Origin: Pacificimonas pallii
Lineage (GTDB): Bacteria; Pseudomonadota; Alphaproteobacteria; Sphingomonadales; Sphingomonadaceae
Direction: 5' to 3'
NCBI RefSeq assembly: GCF_019204005.1
Contig: NZ_JAGSPA010000001.1
Coordinates: 1,013,305 to 1,077,304 of the forward strand
Length of the DNA stretch: 64,000 nucleotides
Of this stretch, positions 44,183-51,847 are shown one piece after another (positions within the stretch are counted from its first letter, which is position 1; each line of letters starts with the position of its first letter). The notes beneath the pieces are model-generated. The model ran no database searches. It had not been told where the DNA came from and worked only from the letters and a program-made list of their open reading frames with translations. Made by a program: the position numbers and the translations under genes.

Positions 44183-44662
44183 GTGGATATAGACGAATCA
44201 GACCGTCATCTCTTGGAGGTTTTGCAAGAGGATGCGAACGCGACCATAAATGATCTGGCGTTCGCTTCTCACCTTTCACCGGCTTCCGTGCAGCGCAGGC
44301 TGAAGAGGTTGCGCGACAAGGGCGTCATTCAAAGGCAGGTCGCGATCGTCGACCAAAACGTACTCGACCAGAAAATGTCGTTCGTAATCCTAGTCGAACT
44401 CGAAAGAGAGCGCACCGACCAGCTCGACACATTCAAACGTGCGGCACAAAGGGAACCGCAAGTCCAGCAATGCTACTATGTGACGGGTGAAGCGGATTTC
44501 GTCCTTCTATGCGTAGCGCGCGACATGGATGATTTCGAGCAGCTAACGCGCCGCCTGTTCTTCGATAATGAAAATGTACGGCGGTTTCGGACCTCGGTCG
44601 TGATGGACCGAACGAAAGTGGGGCTGGCCGTGCCGGTCTGGCCGGATGATACTGAGAGATAA
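44183..44662 (+). CDS. Lrp/AsnC-family transcriptional regulator
   Basis: GTG start, 159 residues. A winged helix (DESDRHLLEVLQEDANATIN, DLAFASHLSPASVQRRLKRL) is followed by the RAM/ligand domain (YYVTGEADFVLLCVARDMDD). It is divergent from the lyase-CaiB-GST-M20-GST-decarboxylase run across a 128-bp AT-rich space. An amino-acid-like inducer for that operon is the natural inference. Confidence 0.93.
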   Translation: MDIDESDRHLLEVLQEDANATINDLAFASHLSPASVQRRLKRLRDKGVIQRQVAIVDQNVLDQKMSFVILVELERERTDQLDTFKRAAQREPQVQQCYYVTGEADFVLLCVARDMDDFEQLTRRLFFDNENVRRFRTSVVMDRTKVGLAVPVWPDDTER

Positions 44663-44664
44663 GG

Positions 44665-45348
44665 TCAGGCCAGTTGCTCGAAGAAGCCAGCGAAGGACGC
44701 GCATGGGGAGGCAATATGGATTTCTATGATCCAGTTCGCAGGCGCCCCCTGGAATTCGACATCGGCTAGAACGCGCTCGTTCTCAGGACTGATGTAGAAT
44801 TCTGCTTTTGAGCCTCCATCACGAAGGTGGGAAAAGGGACCGACAATATGGCCCGCAATCTTACCGATGAAATCCCACCCCCTATTATGCGCCTGTGCGG
44901 CGGCAAAACGATAGAGTTCGGCGCCGCTGATGTTTGGCGAGGACGCCATCCTAGCTCCCACAGCGCCGTGCAATTCTTCCAGGTCTGATACGAGCCGGTG
45001 TTTCGCCGGATCACTTCCGACGACAAAGGACCGCCCGACATCCGCCTCGAGATCGCCGAATACCGGCCCAAGATCGAGAAACACGATTTCGTCCTCGGTC
45101 AGACGCCTGTCTGCTCTTCGCTCATGGAAAGTGGCGAGGGTGTTGGGCCCAGACCGCACAATGTCTTTGTGCCAACGCCGTGTTACGCCGAACTGCTCTT
45201 GTGCCAGAGACACGACGTCGGCGGCTATTTCACGCTCCCATCGGCCCGGAGCAATGAGCTTGCTCTCCTCAACCATCTTCAGGAGGTCCAGCGCGCGGAC
45301 TTGGGCCGTACGAAGGGTGCGCGAGTTATGCGGAGGCTTTGCGTTCAT
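44665..45348 (-). CDS. M24-family metallopeptidase (Xaa-Pro aminopeptidase-like)
   Basis: 227 residues, the catalytic half without the extra N-terminal domain. Metal ligands are visible in VFLDLGPVFGDLEADVGRS (Asp, Asp), AGHIVGPFSH (His) and WIIEIHI (Glu); the final Glu of the family is less clear. It is shorter than aminopeptidase P, so peptidase activity is not certain; creatinase-like use is possible. It converges on lrp with only 2 nt between the two stops. Confidence 0.78.
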   Translation of the reverse strand: MNAKPPHNSRTLRTAQVRALDLLKMVEESKLIAPGRWEREIAADVVSLAQEQFGVTRRWHKDIVRSGPNTLATFHERRADRRLTEDEIVFLDLGPVFGDLEADVGRSFVVGSDPAKHRLVSDLEELHGAVGARMASSPNISGAELYRFAAAQAHNRGWDFIGKIAGHIVGPFSHLRDGGSKAEFYISPENERVLADVEFQGAPANWIIEIHIASPCASFAGFFEQLA

Positions 45349-45514
45349 AGAGTGATGCTAGACAGCAGAACAAGTAGATAATACGGGCCGGCGGAGCCAT
45401 TTCTGACATAATCTGATCATCTTTAGAAAAAAATTGATGGTATTTCATCAGAAGACCAACCATCTCGCTATCGCGCTTTTCCGGGCTTCGTAACTTGTTT
45501 TCGTTCTTGGACAT
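45326..45514 (-). CDS. Possible small protein upstream of the M24 gene
   Basis: About 62 residues from ATG at 45514 (another ATG just before it), overlapping the M24 start by 23 nt. The reading is helical and charged (SKNENKLRSPEKRDSEMVGL) with a hydrophobic stretch (ARIIYLFCCLASLYERK). No family recognised. The overlap would suit translational coupling, but nothing else proves that it is expressed. Confidence 0.3.
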   Translation of the reverse strand: MSKNENKLRSPEKRDSEMVGLLMKYHQFFSKDDQIMSEMAPPARIIYLFCCLASLYERKASA

Positions 45515-45583
45515 CATCCCTTGTATAAGGATCTGATGGACGAACGACTGGCGGTAAAATGCGTTTGCGGCGTGTTGCGGCAC

Positions 45584-45998
45584 CTTGGACCGTCGTATCG
45601 ATTTCGCGTCAGCGGCGTATATGTTGGTCGACAGTGATCAAACGTGTACGACCATGCCCCAAGGTGCCAAGCAGTTCGATGAGCAACCATACATTTTGAA
45701 AAAACTAGGTTACTTCGGCTTCTCCTGGTTCAGTGTTACAAACTTGGCGTCGACATTGGAGTCGCGTCCAAATTGGCCAAAGCGGTCGAGGATTGAATAA
45801 CTGGGTGGTACGTCTGCTTTCGCCGCTGGTCCGCCCGAATCCGGACAGTCGGCAATCGGCCCAAAGGCCGCCAGATTTGCCGCCGGTCTCGTTCTTTGGG
45901 AACTTGGCTTGAGCAAGGTGGCGCACGAAAACCAGCAGCCATTTCCCAAGATAGAACCTGGGAAATGGCCACTCATGGAATGAGATCAACTCAGCTGT
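45584..45998. other. Non-coding stretch with an 11-bp hairpin
   Basis: About 415 bp without a convincing gene. GCCATTTCCCA at 45938-45948 and TGGGAAATGGC at 45959-45969 are perfect reverse complements with a 10-nt loop. There is no T-run, so it is not a typical intrinsic terminator; it lies about 30 nt beyond the lipoprotein stop and could still end or stabilise that mRNA. Confidence 0.4.
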
Positions 45999-46304
45999 TC
46001 AGCACCCAAGTTCGTCTTGTCGCTGCTGAATGTAGTCAGCTGCGTTTTTGTGTTCGCCTGCTTCGATTTCCTCGATGATAGAGTCGCCTAGCGCTCGATT
46101 TGATAAATCGCCTCTCGTGACTACAAACAGGGCGGAATTTGCCGCAGAACTTTCATCATGCTCGCGCTTGCTCTCGAGTTCATAGTCTAGCGCGACGGCA
46201 AGTTGCGGGCACGACAGACTGTTGATCCGCGACACTTTGGAATCAGACATAGTGGTGCAACCGGCTATGACGACGGTCGCTAAGGTGATGATCAGTTTAC
46301 GCAT
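45999..46304 (-). CDS. Small predicted lipoprotein
   Basis: 101 residues with a lipoprotein signal (MRKLIITLATVVIAGC, lipobox VIAGC) followed by TTMSDSKVSRINSLSCPQL. The mature part is short, acidic and helical, with two further Cys (SLSCPQ and the C-terminal DELGC) that could form a disulfide. The residues after the lipid Cys contain no Asp at position +2, so outer-membrane sorting is likely. It lies downstream of the esterase autotransporter on the same strand. Confidence 0.75.
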   Translation of the reverse strand: MRKLIITLATVVIAGCTTMSDSKVSRINSLSCPQLAVALDYELESKREHDESSAANSALFVVTRGDLSNRALGDSIIEEIEAGEHKNAADYIQQRQDELGC

Positions 46305-46372
46305 TGTTATTCTCCGTCATTAAAAGGGGAGAGGCATCCCAACTCAATCAGCCGGACCTCTCCCAGTGGGGG

Positions 46373-48256
46373 TCAGAAAGCCGCTGACAGGCTGATCGTG
46401 ACGCGGTCATCGTCCTTGAAAGGGCCGCGCAATTGGCGCTGATATCCGGCTTCCAAGCGCAGATTGGTCCCTGCAGTGTTCACCCCTAACGCGATCCCTC
46501 CGCCCACGCTCGTGGAGTTGAAGTTGGGATTGGCAACGGTGAGCGATGCACGATTGGCGACATTGTCGATCAGCTGCGATGTCACAGTGACCGTGTCTCC
46601 CGACAGAAGTCTGCGATCCTGTGCCTGAAGAAACGGCTGCACGTTCAGATCGCTGTCAGGTTTGGCGAGCTCCCAACCGATCTTGATATCCGCAAAAGTG
46701 GAGAGCGAACTCTCTCGCTGCCTATCGTAAGCAAGCTCAAGACCCTCAGCCGCTGTCTCATCGAAGGCATCAATGCGCACACGCCGATATTCAGCACGCG
46801 CAGAAAGATCGATGTTCAAGCGATCAAAGCTTGTTCGAGCGCTGAGGCCCAGCGCACCGGTTAGAAGCTGGGCCTTCGTTTCTCCAGTCGCGGAAAGATT
46901 GAGCGCGCCGGTTTGCCGAGCGAAGCCGCCTACTGTGGGTCGAGAATAGCTTCCTTGCGCAAAGAGCTCCAAAGGCCCGATCGCATATCCCGCTGTTACG
47001 CCGACGCCCCACTCTCTCGTATCAAATGTGCCAGCATTCACTGTGTGAACCTCTTGGCGAAGATAGGAGCCAGTGATCCCGCCGAACAGGCCTCTGCGAC
47101 CGTCATAGCGAACACCGCCCACACCGCCGCGCTGGCGCAGCTCAATGCCCGAGCGCGCTGTGAGGTTATCATAAATCGGCGCACCAAAGATCGAAATGGT
47201 TTTGTCACCGCGTCCCGCGAGGCGGAATGCGGTATCGCCTTCGCGTGATATGGCTTCAGAACCCGCGAATAGCGCAATCGGTATCTGAGCCGCATCGGCG
47301 TTTGCCCCGCCAGCGGCCGCGTTGAGCGTTGCCGCATACCAGCCGGCTAAAAGCCTGTGCGCGCCAGCCGAGTAGTGATTTGAATCGAAAAAGACATGCG
47401 TGTCTTGGCCATTTGGGCCGGGCGCGCAAGCCTCATCCGTCACCGGATCGAGGCAAGCATCGGAACCGTTGGAAAATCCATAATCAGCAAACCTCGCCAC
47501 CAGATGCCGCGAAAAGGCATTGTGATCGACCAGGATCACATTGGTTTCATCGGGCAGGCTTTCTTTCAATGTCGACAGCTGGTTCAGCATCTGACTATTG
47601 ATGGCTGATACGGTCGCCGGAAAGATCTCGCGGAATGGATCGAAGGCATTGTCCTGGAACGCTGGTAGCAGCTCAGTAGCCTGAACGTTTGAGATAACGA
47701 TCGTGCGAGCGCCCAGATCCGCTAGAGCTCCGACGTTGCCTACGGCAGCGGACACCACAGCCTGCGTCACCTGTTCTGGTGTTTCGCCATTAAAAAGTCG
47801 CTCCAGATCGTTCGGACCTGCATGGATGAAGAAGCGATCTTCGGCGGAAACCGAGATCGCCCCCGTGTCCACGAGCTGCCCAAACGATCCTATCTGTGCC
47901 GCCACGCCCGTTGGGATAGGTAAGCTGTCATCTCCGATGGCAGTCATATGCGCGCCTGACACAGCGAAATTGAGCGGCCCCGACGCGGTATCGGCGCCCA
48001 ATGCGGCAACAACGCCCGGCGTTAGGATTTCAGACCAAACCGGGCCATTGGAATCTCGGCACAAACGGCCTTCGCAAAAGTAAGGAAAGCTGTCATCGAT
48101 ATCGTCGTCCTCGACACCGAACAGGATGTAAAAGTTGCCCTGCTCAAGATCAGAGTCGCCGAAAAAATAATCTTCCGCTTGTGCAGGGCTGGCCAAACTG
48201 GAAGTGAACAAAAGCCCGGCGGCAATGCCAGCAAGGCGATGAGAGAACGTGAACAC
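46373..48256 (-). CDS. GDSL/SGNH esterase autotransporter
   Basis: 627 residues. Signal peptide ends LASPAQAED. The passenger (to about 320) is an SGNH hydrolase: FFGDSDLEQG (catalytic Ser), HAGPNDLERLF (GxND block) and HVFFDSNHYSAGAH (Asp-His pair). The C-terminal ~270 residues form a beta-barrel autotransporter domain (GVRYDGRRGLFGGITGSYLR and so on) ending in the outer-membrane signature VTISLSAAF with terminal Phe. This is the EstA/lipase-type layout, with the esterase displayed on the cell surface. Preceded by an AraC-type regulator on the same strand. Confidence 0.92.
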   Translation of the reverse strand: MFTFSHRLAGIAAGLLFTSSLASPAQAEDYFFGDSDLEQGNFYILFGVEDDDIDDSFPYFCEGRLCRDSNGPVWSEILTPGVVAALGADTASGPLNFAVSGAHMTAIGDDSLPIPTGVAAQIGSFGQLVDTGAISVSAEDRFFIHAGPNDLERLFNGETPEQVTQAVVSAAVGNVGALADLGARTIVISNVQATELLPAFQDNAFDPFREIFPATVSAINSQMLNQLSTLKESLPDETNVILVDHNAFSRHLVARFADYGFSNGSDACLDPVTDEACAPGPNGQDTHVFFDSNHYSAGAHRLLAGWYAATLNAAAGGANADAAQIPIALFAGSEAISREGDTAFRLAGRGDKTISIFGAPIYDNLTARSGIELRQRGGVGGVRYDGRRGLFGGITGSYLRQEVHTVNAGTFDTREWGVGVTAGYAIGPLELFAQGSYSRPTVGGFARQTGALNLSATGETKAQLLTGALGLSARTSFDRLNIDLSARAEYRRVRIDAFDETAAEGLELAYDRQRESSLSTFADIKIGWELAKPDSDLNVQPFLQAQDRRLLSGDTVTVTSQLIDNVANRASLTVANPNFNSTSVGGGIALGVNTAGTNLRLEAGYQRQLRGPFKDDDRVTISLSAAF

Positions 48257-48342
48257 GCTGTGGTTTCCTTTGCTTAATTGAGGAAACCGATTCGTCGCGA
48301 CTTTCGCGTGTTTCGTCGTCCGAGCCGTGCGGGGCGTACCTT

Positions 48343-49530
48343 TCAGGCGGCTACTAGCGCACCTTTCTCCTTACGATAAGCACTTGGCGTTAAACCCTTT
48401 TCCTTGCGAAAAGTGGAGTTAAAGGTCGACTTTGAGTTGAACCCACTCAGCTCACTGATTGCGAGGACATTGTCGTTGGTTTCGAGCAAAAGCCGTGCCG
48501 CCTCTTCGACACGCCAGCTGTTCACGTAGCGATAGAAATTTCTCTCGCACACGGTGTTGAGGGCTTGTGTGACATAATAGGGTTTGCTGCCAACCATCCG
48601 GGACAGTGTTTTGAGATCGAGAAATGGATCGAGCCACCGTTTTTCGCTGCTCATCAGCGCGTCGAGCTGGAAAGCGAGCATTCTGCAGTCCTGTTCGGAG
48701 AAAGACGAGCGATCATAGCTGGCTTGTCCGCTTTCTGTCTCGGCGTCATCGCTCGCCAGATCTACGCTGCTTTCGAAGACAGGCCTTGGCGTGCTTTGCT
48801 TCAATCCGAACACGACTAACCCAGTTACGACACCTAGCGAGAAGAAGTCTTCGGCGATGGGGCCGAGAAGCGGTTCTGGAAGAATGAAAGCAGAACCAAG
48901 GTCAATCAAGAACAGCAGGATCGATCCTGCAATGAAGATCATCAATCCGTCGATCCAACGCAGTTCGAGCCCTTCTGTGTCGGAGACGGCATCTTGCAGA
49001 CGCTTTCGGTACGAGCGGACCTGTCTCACGGTCAGGAAGCCGACCCGGGCGAGATGCGCAAACCAAAGCAAGAGGAAAAGAGCGAAGCACAGCAGCGCAA
49101 CGAGGACTCTGACTCTTATCATGACCTCCTCTGCCGGCTCGGCCCCTAGGGCTAGCTCGGGCGCTGCCAATAAGGGCAAAATCAGAACGCCATACGCTAT
49201 CGTCATGATCCAATGCTTGCGTTTTATGCGAGGACTATCGGCGGTCTGCGATGTCAGTCTCACCACATAGAGCCATGTGAGAGCGGGGATCGGGACTATC
49301 GTCATGAGCGATGCGACCAAAACAGCGCTCGTCTCCGGCACTACATCTGCCGCTTGCGCAACGAGGAAAACGCAGCCCGCACTCAGTAGGAAGATTAACC
49401 ATGTCAGTGGTCCACGATGCGTGGCGTTTGCATCGTCCCGTTTGTGGAGCCAGATGCCTATCAATCCGATTAGCCCAACGCCGATTGCGAGGGAATTGAC
49501 GATAAGGTCTAATTGGCTCTCGTTCGACAT
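48343..49530 (-). CDS. Membrane-bound AraC-family regulator
   Basis: Start at MSNESQLDL is chosen because AGGGGG lies 9 nt upstream. 395 residues: six to seven membrane helices up to about residue 245 (LAIGVGLIGLIGIWL first), then a cytoplasmic linker. An AraC-type DNA-binding domain follows (LDLKTLSRMVGSKPYYVTQA, NNVLAISELSGFNSK-like second helix-turn-helix and FRKEKGLTPSAYRK). A sensor with the HTH tied to the membrane may respond to a membrane or periplasmic cue. The esterase gene 86 nt downstream is its most likely target; that is inference. Confidence 0.85.
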   Translation of the reverse strand: MSNESQLDLIVNSLAIGVGLIGLIGIWLHKRDDANATHRGPLTWLIFLLSAGCVFLVAQAADVVPETSAVLVASLMTIVPIPALTWLYVVRLTSQTADSPRIKRKHWIMTIAYGVLILPLLAAPELALGAEPAEEVMIRVRVLVALLCFALFLLLWFAHLARVGFLTVRQVRSYRKRLQDAVSDTEGLELRWIDGLMIFIAGSILLFLIDLGSAFILPEPLLGPIAEDFFSLGVVTGLVVFGLKQSTPRPVFESSVDLASDDAETESGQASYDRSSFSEQDCRMLAFQLDALMSSEKRWLDPFLDLKTLSRMVGSKPYYVTQALNTVCERNFYRYVNSWRVEEAARLLLETNDNVLAISELSGFNSKSTFNSTFRKEKGLTPSAYRKEKGALVAA

Positions 49531-49903
49531 CTTCCCCGGCCCCCTTTTTCCCATCGCCCTTGTGTATGAGGCAGGGATTAGTCGCAGAAAACTTTCGTTT
49601 TCCGGAACAGGTTGGAAAGAAGTCCAAAAAAGCCGGGCTGGCTTAAGGTGTTTCGCCTTTGAAAACCAAGCGTTCTGATTGGTTTAGAGATACTACCCAG
49701 GCGTTCGCTTTCAGCTTCGCTGCGCTTAAAGGAAGCAATTGATCATTCGGCCCAAATTGAGCACGTACTCCGGTTCGCCGAAAACCAAGAACCCTTAGTC
49801 CAAGTGCTCCACGCCATCCCCGAGTATGTCGACCCAAGGATGGACGTGTCGCGGTTTGATGCCGCTCCTTTGATAGCATTTATTGCAGCGAAGGAGACGA
49901 ACT

Positions 49904-50206
49904 ATGGGAACGAAACGGACGGACGAATTTCGGGCTGATGCGGTGCGGATTGCGCTGACCAGCGGACTGACACGCAGGCAAGTTGCCTCAGATTTGGGTA
50001 TTGGCTTATCGACACTGAACAAGTGGGTGACGGCACATCGCGACACCGATGTTGTATCTGACAGGGACCTTGAGCTTGCCCGCGAGAATGAACGGCTTCG
50101 ACGCGAGAACCGTATTCTCAGGGAGGAGAGGGAGATCCTAAAGAAGCAACGCAGTTCTTCGCGGGGCAAAAGCCATGAGGTTCAGGTTCATCGAAGAGCA
50201 CCGTGA
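49904..50206 (+). CDS. IS3-family transposase OrfA, C-terminus altered by a 1-nt change
   Basis: ATG with AAGGAGA upstream; 100 residues. A helix-turn-helix (FRADAVRIALTSGLTRRQVA, SDLGIGLSTLNKWV) and leucine-zipper-like stretch (ARENERLRRENRILREEREI) are typical. After LKK the frame continues QRSSSRGK..., but adding one G at this point restores ATQFFAGQKP and a TGA that overlaps the orfB ATG. That is the usual family ending, so a one-base deletion is likely. Confidence 0.8.
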   Translation: MGTKRTDEFRADAVRIALTSGLTRRQVASDLGIGLSTLNKWVTAHRDTDVVSDRDLELARENERLRRENRILREEREILKKQRSSSRGKSHEVQVHRRAP

Positions 50207-51032
50207 CGTGTTTTGCGCCAAGCGGATGTGTGACGTTCTGGATGTCAGCGCCCGGGGCCTGCGCGCCTATCGCAACCGCCCTGCCAGCCAACGGCAGCGA
50301 ACCGACATGGTCGTCCTGGCCCACATCAAAGAGCAGTCCCGGCTCAGCCTGGGCAGCTATGGGCGACTGAGGATGACGGAAGAATTGAAAGAGCTTTGTC
50401 TTAACGTCGGGCACCGTCGTGTTGGCCGGCTGATGCGTGAAAACGGCATACGGGTTGAGAGGTCGAAGAAATACAAGGTAACGACCGACAGCAACCACGC
50501 CTTCAACATCGCACCGAACCTGTTGAACCGGGACTTCACGGCGGACGAGCCCAACCGGAAATGGCCGGGCGACATCAGCTACGTGTGGACCCGCGAAGGA
50601 TGGTTGTATCTCGCGGTGATCTTGGATTTGCATTCCCGCCGTGTGATTGGTTGGGCGGTCAGCAACCGGATGAAACGCGACCTTGCGATCAGGGCCTTGA
50701 AGATGGCCGTTGCACTGCGACAGCCGCCCAAGGGCTGCATCCATCATACGGATCGCGGAAGCCAATACTGTTCACACGATTACCAGAAGCTCCTGCGCCA
50801 GCACGGGTTCCGGGTATCGATGAGTGGAAAAGGCAACTGCTATGACAACTCTGCCGTCGAGACCTTCTTCAAAACCATCAAGGCAGAGCTGATCTGGAGG
50901 CGGTCGTGGCAGACACGCCGCGATGCTCAGATGGCAATCTTCGAATACATCAATGGCTTCTACAATCCACGACGGCGGCACTCAGCCCTCGGCTGGAAAA
51001 GCCCTGTCGCATTCGAGCGTAAAGTGGCCTAA
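50175..51032 (+). CDS. IS3-family transposase OrfB (DDE integrase core)
   Basis: 285 residues. HTH_21-type region (SRLSLGSYGRLRMTEELKE), then the rve core: WPGDISYVWTREGWLYLAVI (first Asp), HHTDRGSQYCSHDYQ (second Asp) and NCYDNSAVETFFKTIKAEL (Glu). All three catalytic residues are present, so the enzyme half is intact. In IS3 elements the active transposase is an OrfAB fusion made by -1 frameshifting; here the frame relation to orfA is +1, in line with the lost base in orfA. Confidence 0.9.
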   Translation: MRFRFIEEHRDVFCAKRMCDVLDVSARGLRAYRNRPASQRQRTDMVVLAHIKEQSRLSLGSYGRLRMTEELKELCLNVGHRRVGRLMRENGIRVERSKKYKVTTDSNHAFNIAPNLLNRDFTADEPNRKWPGDISYVWTREGWLYLAVILDLHSRRVIGWAVSNRMKRDLAIRALKMAVALRQPPKGCIHHTDRGSQYCSHDYQKLLRQHGFRVSMSGKGNCYDNSAVETFFKTIKAELIWRRSWQTRRDAQMAIFEYINGFYNPRRRHSALGWKSPVAFERKVA

Positions 51033-51285
51033 ACGAGCACTTGGAGCGGCACAAAAACGGGACAGGTCCATTCGTACGTAGGTCCGCTTTTGCGCCCTAT
51101 TCTGCTGAAGAAGTCGCTGCCCGATTTTGGCCTGGCTGACACGGTCTGGCCATCGAGCCAGGCTAGCGGTCCAGCGCCCGGCGGCTAGCGATGCAATTGG
51201 TATGACAATGACTGCGGGCGGGTTGGTGATTCTGAGATATTGCCGCCGAAACGGCAGTGCGCTAGCGGAACTGCAAGGAGAAAAT

Positions 51286-51843
51286 GTGGCGCAGCGGATC
51301 GAGACAGCGGAACTGCTTACCGACTGGCGGGCGGGGGATACGTCCTCCCGCGATGCGCTGATCGCGCGCCTGCTGCCCGAACTTGAACAGATCGCGGCGT
51401 CCCGGCTGCGCAGTGAACGGCACTCATCGCTATCGACAAACGACCTCGTGAACGAAGCGGTCCTCCGCATCGTCAAGATCGAACCGCTCATGCAGAACCG
51501 CGCACATCTTCTTGCCCTGATATCCAAGCTGATGCGTAACGTCCTTATCGATAACGCGCGCGCAAGAAACGCCAATAAGAGGGATCATGACAAGGTGGAG
51601 CTCCAAACAAGGCTGGAGGGCGTGGGAAGCGTCGACCTGCACGAGCTCGACAGTGCGCTGATCAGACTTGGCGTCATCGACGCAGGCCTCGCTGATATCG
51701 TTGAGATGCGGTTTTTTGGCGGCATGACCGTTTCGGAGGTCGCCGAAGTCACCGGCCTGTCCGAGCCGACAGTGAAAAGGCGCTGGCAGTCGGCGCGAGC
51801 ATGGATCGCGGATGCCATGGCCAATCCGCTGCCGCAGTCATAA
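51286..51843 (+). CDS. ECF-like RNA polymerase sigma factor (sigma-70_X6 type)
   Basis: GTG start chosen behind AAGGAGAAAAT; the longer frame to 51127 has no leader features. 185 residues. Region 2 is LPELEQIAASRLRSE to NDLVNEAVLRIVK, and region 4 MRFFGGMTVSEVAEVTGLSE followed by PTVKRRWQSARAW. The phrase LSTNDLVNEA.LR is typical of the group that is encoded next to Ser/Thr kinases. There is no anti-sigma gene; the kinase 4 nt downstream is the likely control partner. Confidence 0.9.
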   Translation: MAQRIETAELLTDWRAGDTSSRDALIARLLPELEQIAASRLRSERHSSLSTNDLVNEAVLRIVKIEPLMQNRAHLLALISKLMRNVLIDNARARNANKRDHDKVELQTRLEGVGSVDLHELDSALIRLGVIDAGLADIVEMRFFGGMTVSEVAEVTGLSEPTVKRRWQSARAWIADAMANPLPQS

Positions 51844-51847
51844 AGGC

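Larger units (their letters stand above)
49841..51070 (+). mobile_element. IS3-family insertion sequence, about 1230 bp
   Basis: The ends match as imperfect inverted repeats of about 28 bp: left from TGGACGTGTCGCGG to TGCCGCTCC (49841-49868), right as the reverse complement TGGACCTGTCCCG to TGCCGCTCC (51043-51070). It contains overlapping orfA and orfB. The bases next to the two ends (AGGA and TTCG) do not match, so no target duplication is visible. Left of it is a coding-looking fragment cut off at the junction. Confidence 0.85.

Noticed and set aside
45705..45989. Three overlapping minus-strand frames of 78-94 codons
   Set aside because: Different frames over the same DNA, Trp/Arg/Pro-rich, no ribosome-binding site; not coding.
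49800..51044. CCAAGTGCTC at 49800-49809 and its reverse complement at 51035-51044 as IS3 ends
   Set aside because: The longer match TGGAC..TGCCGCTCC at 49841 and 51070 is far better and of the right length; the 10-bp match is probably accidental.
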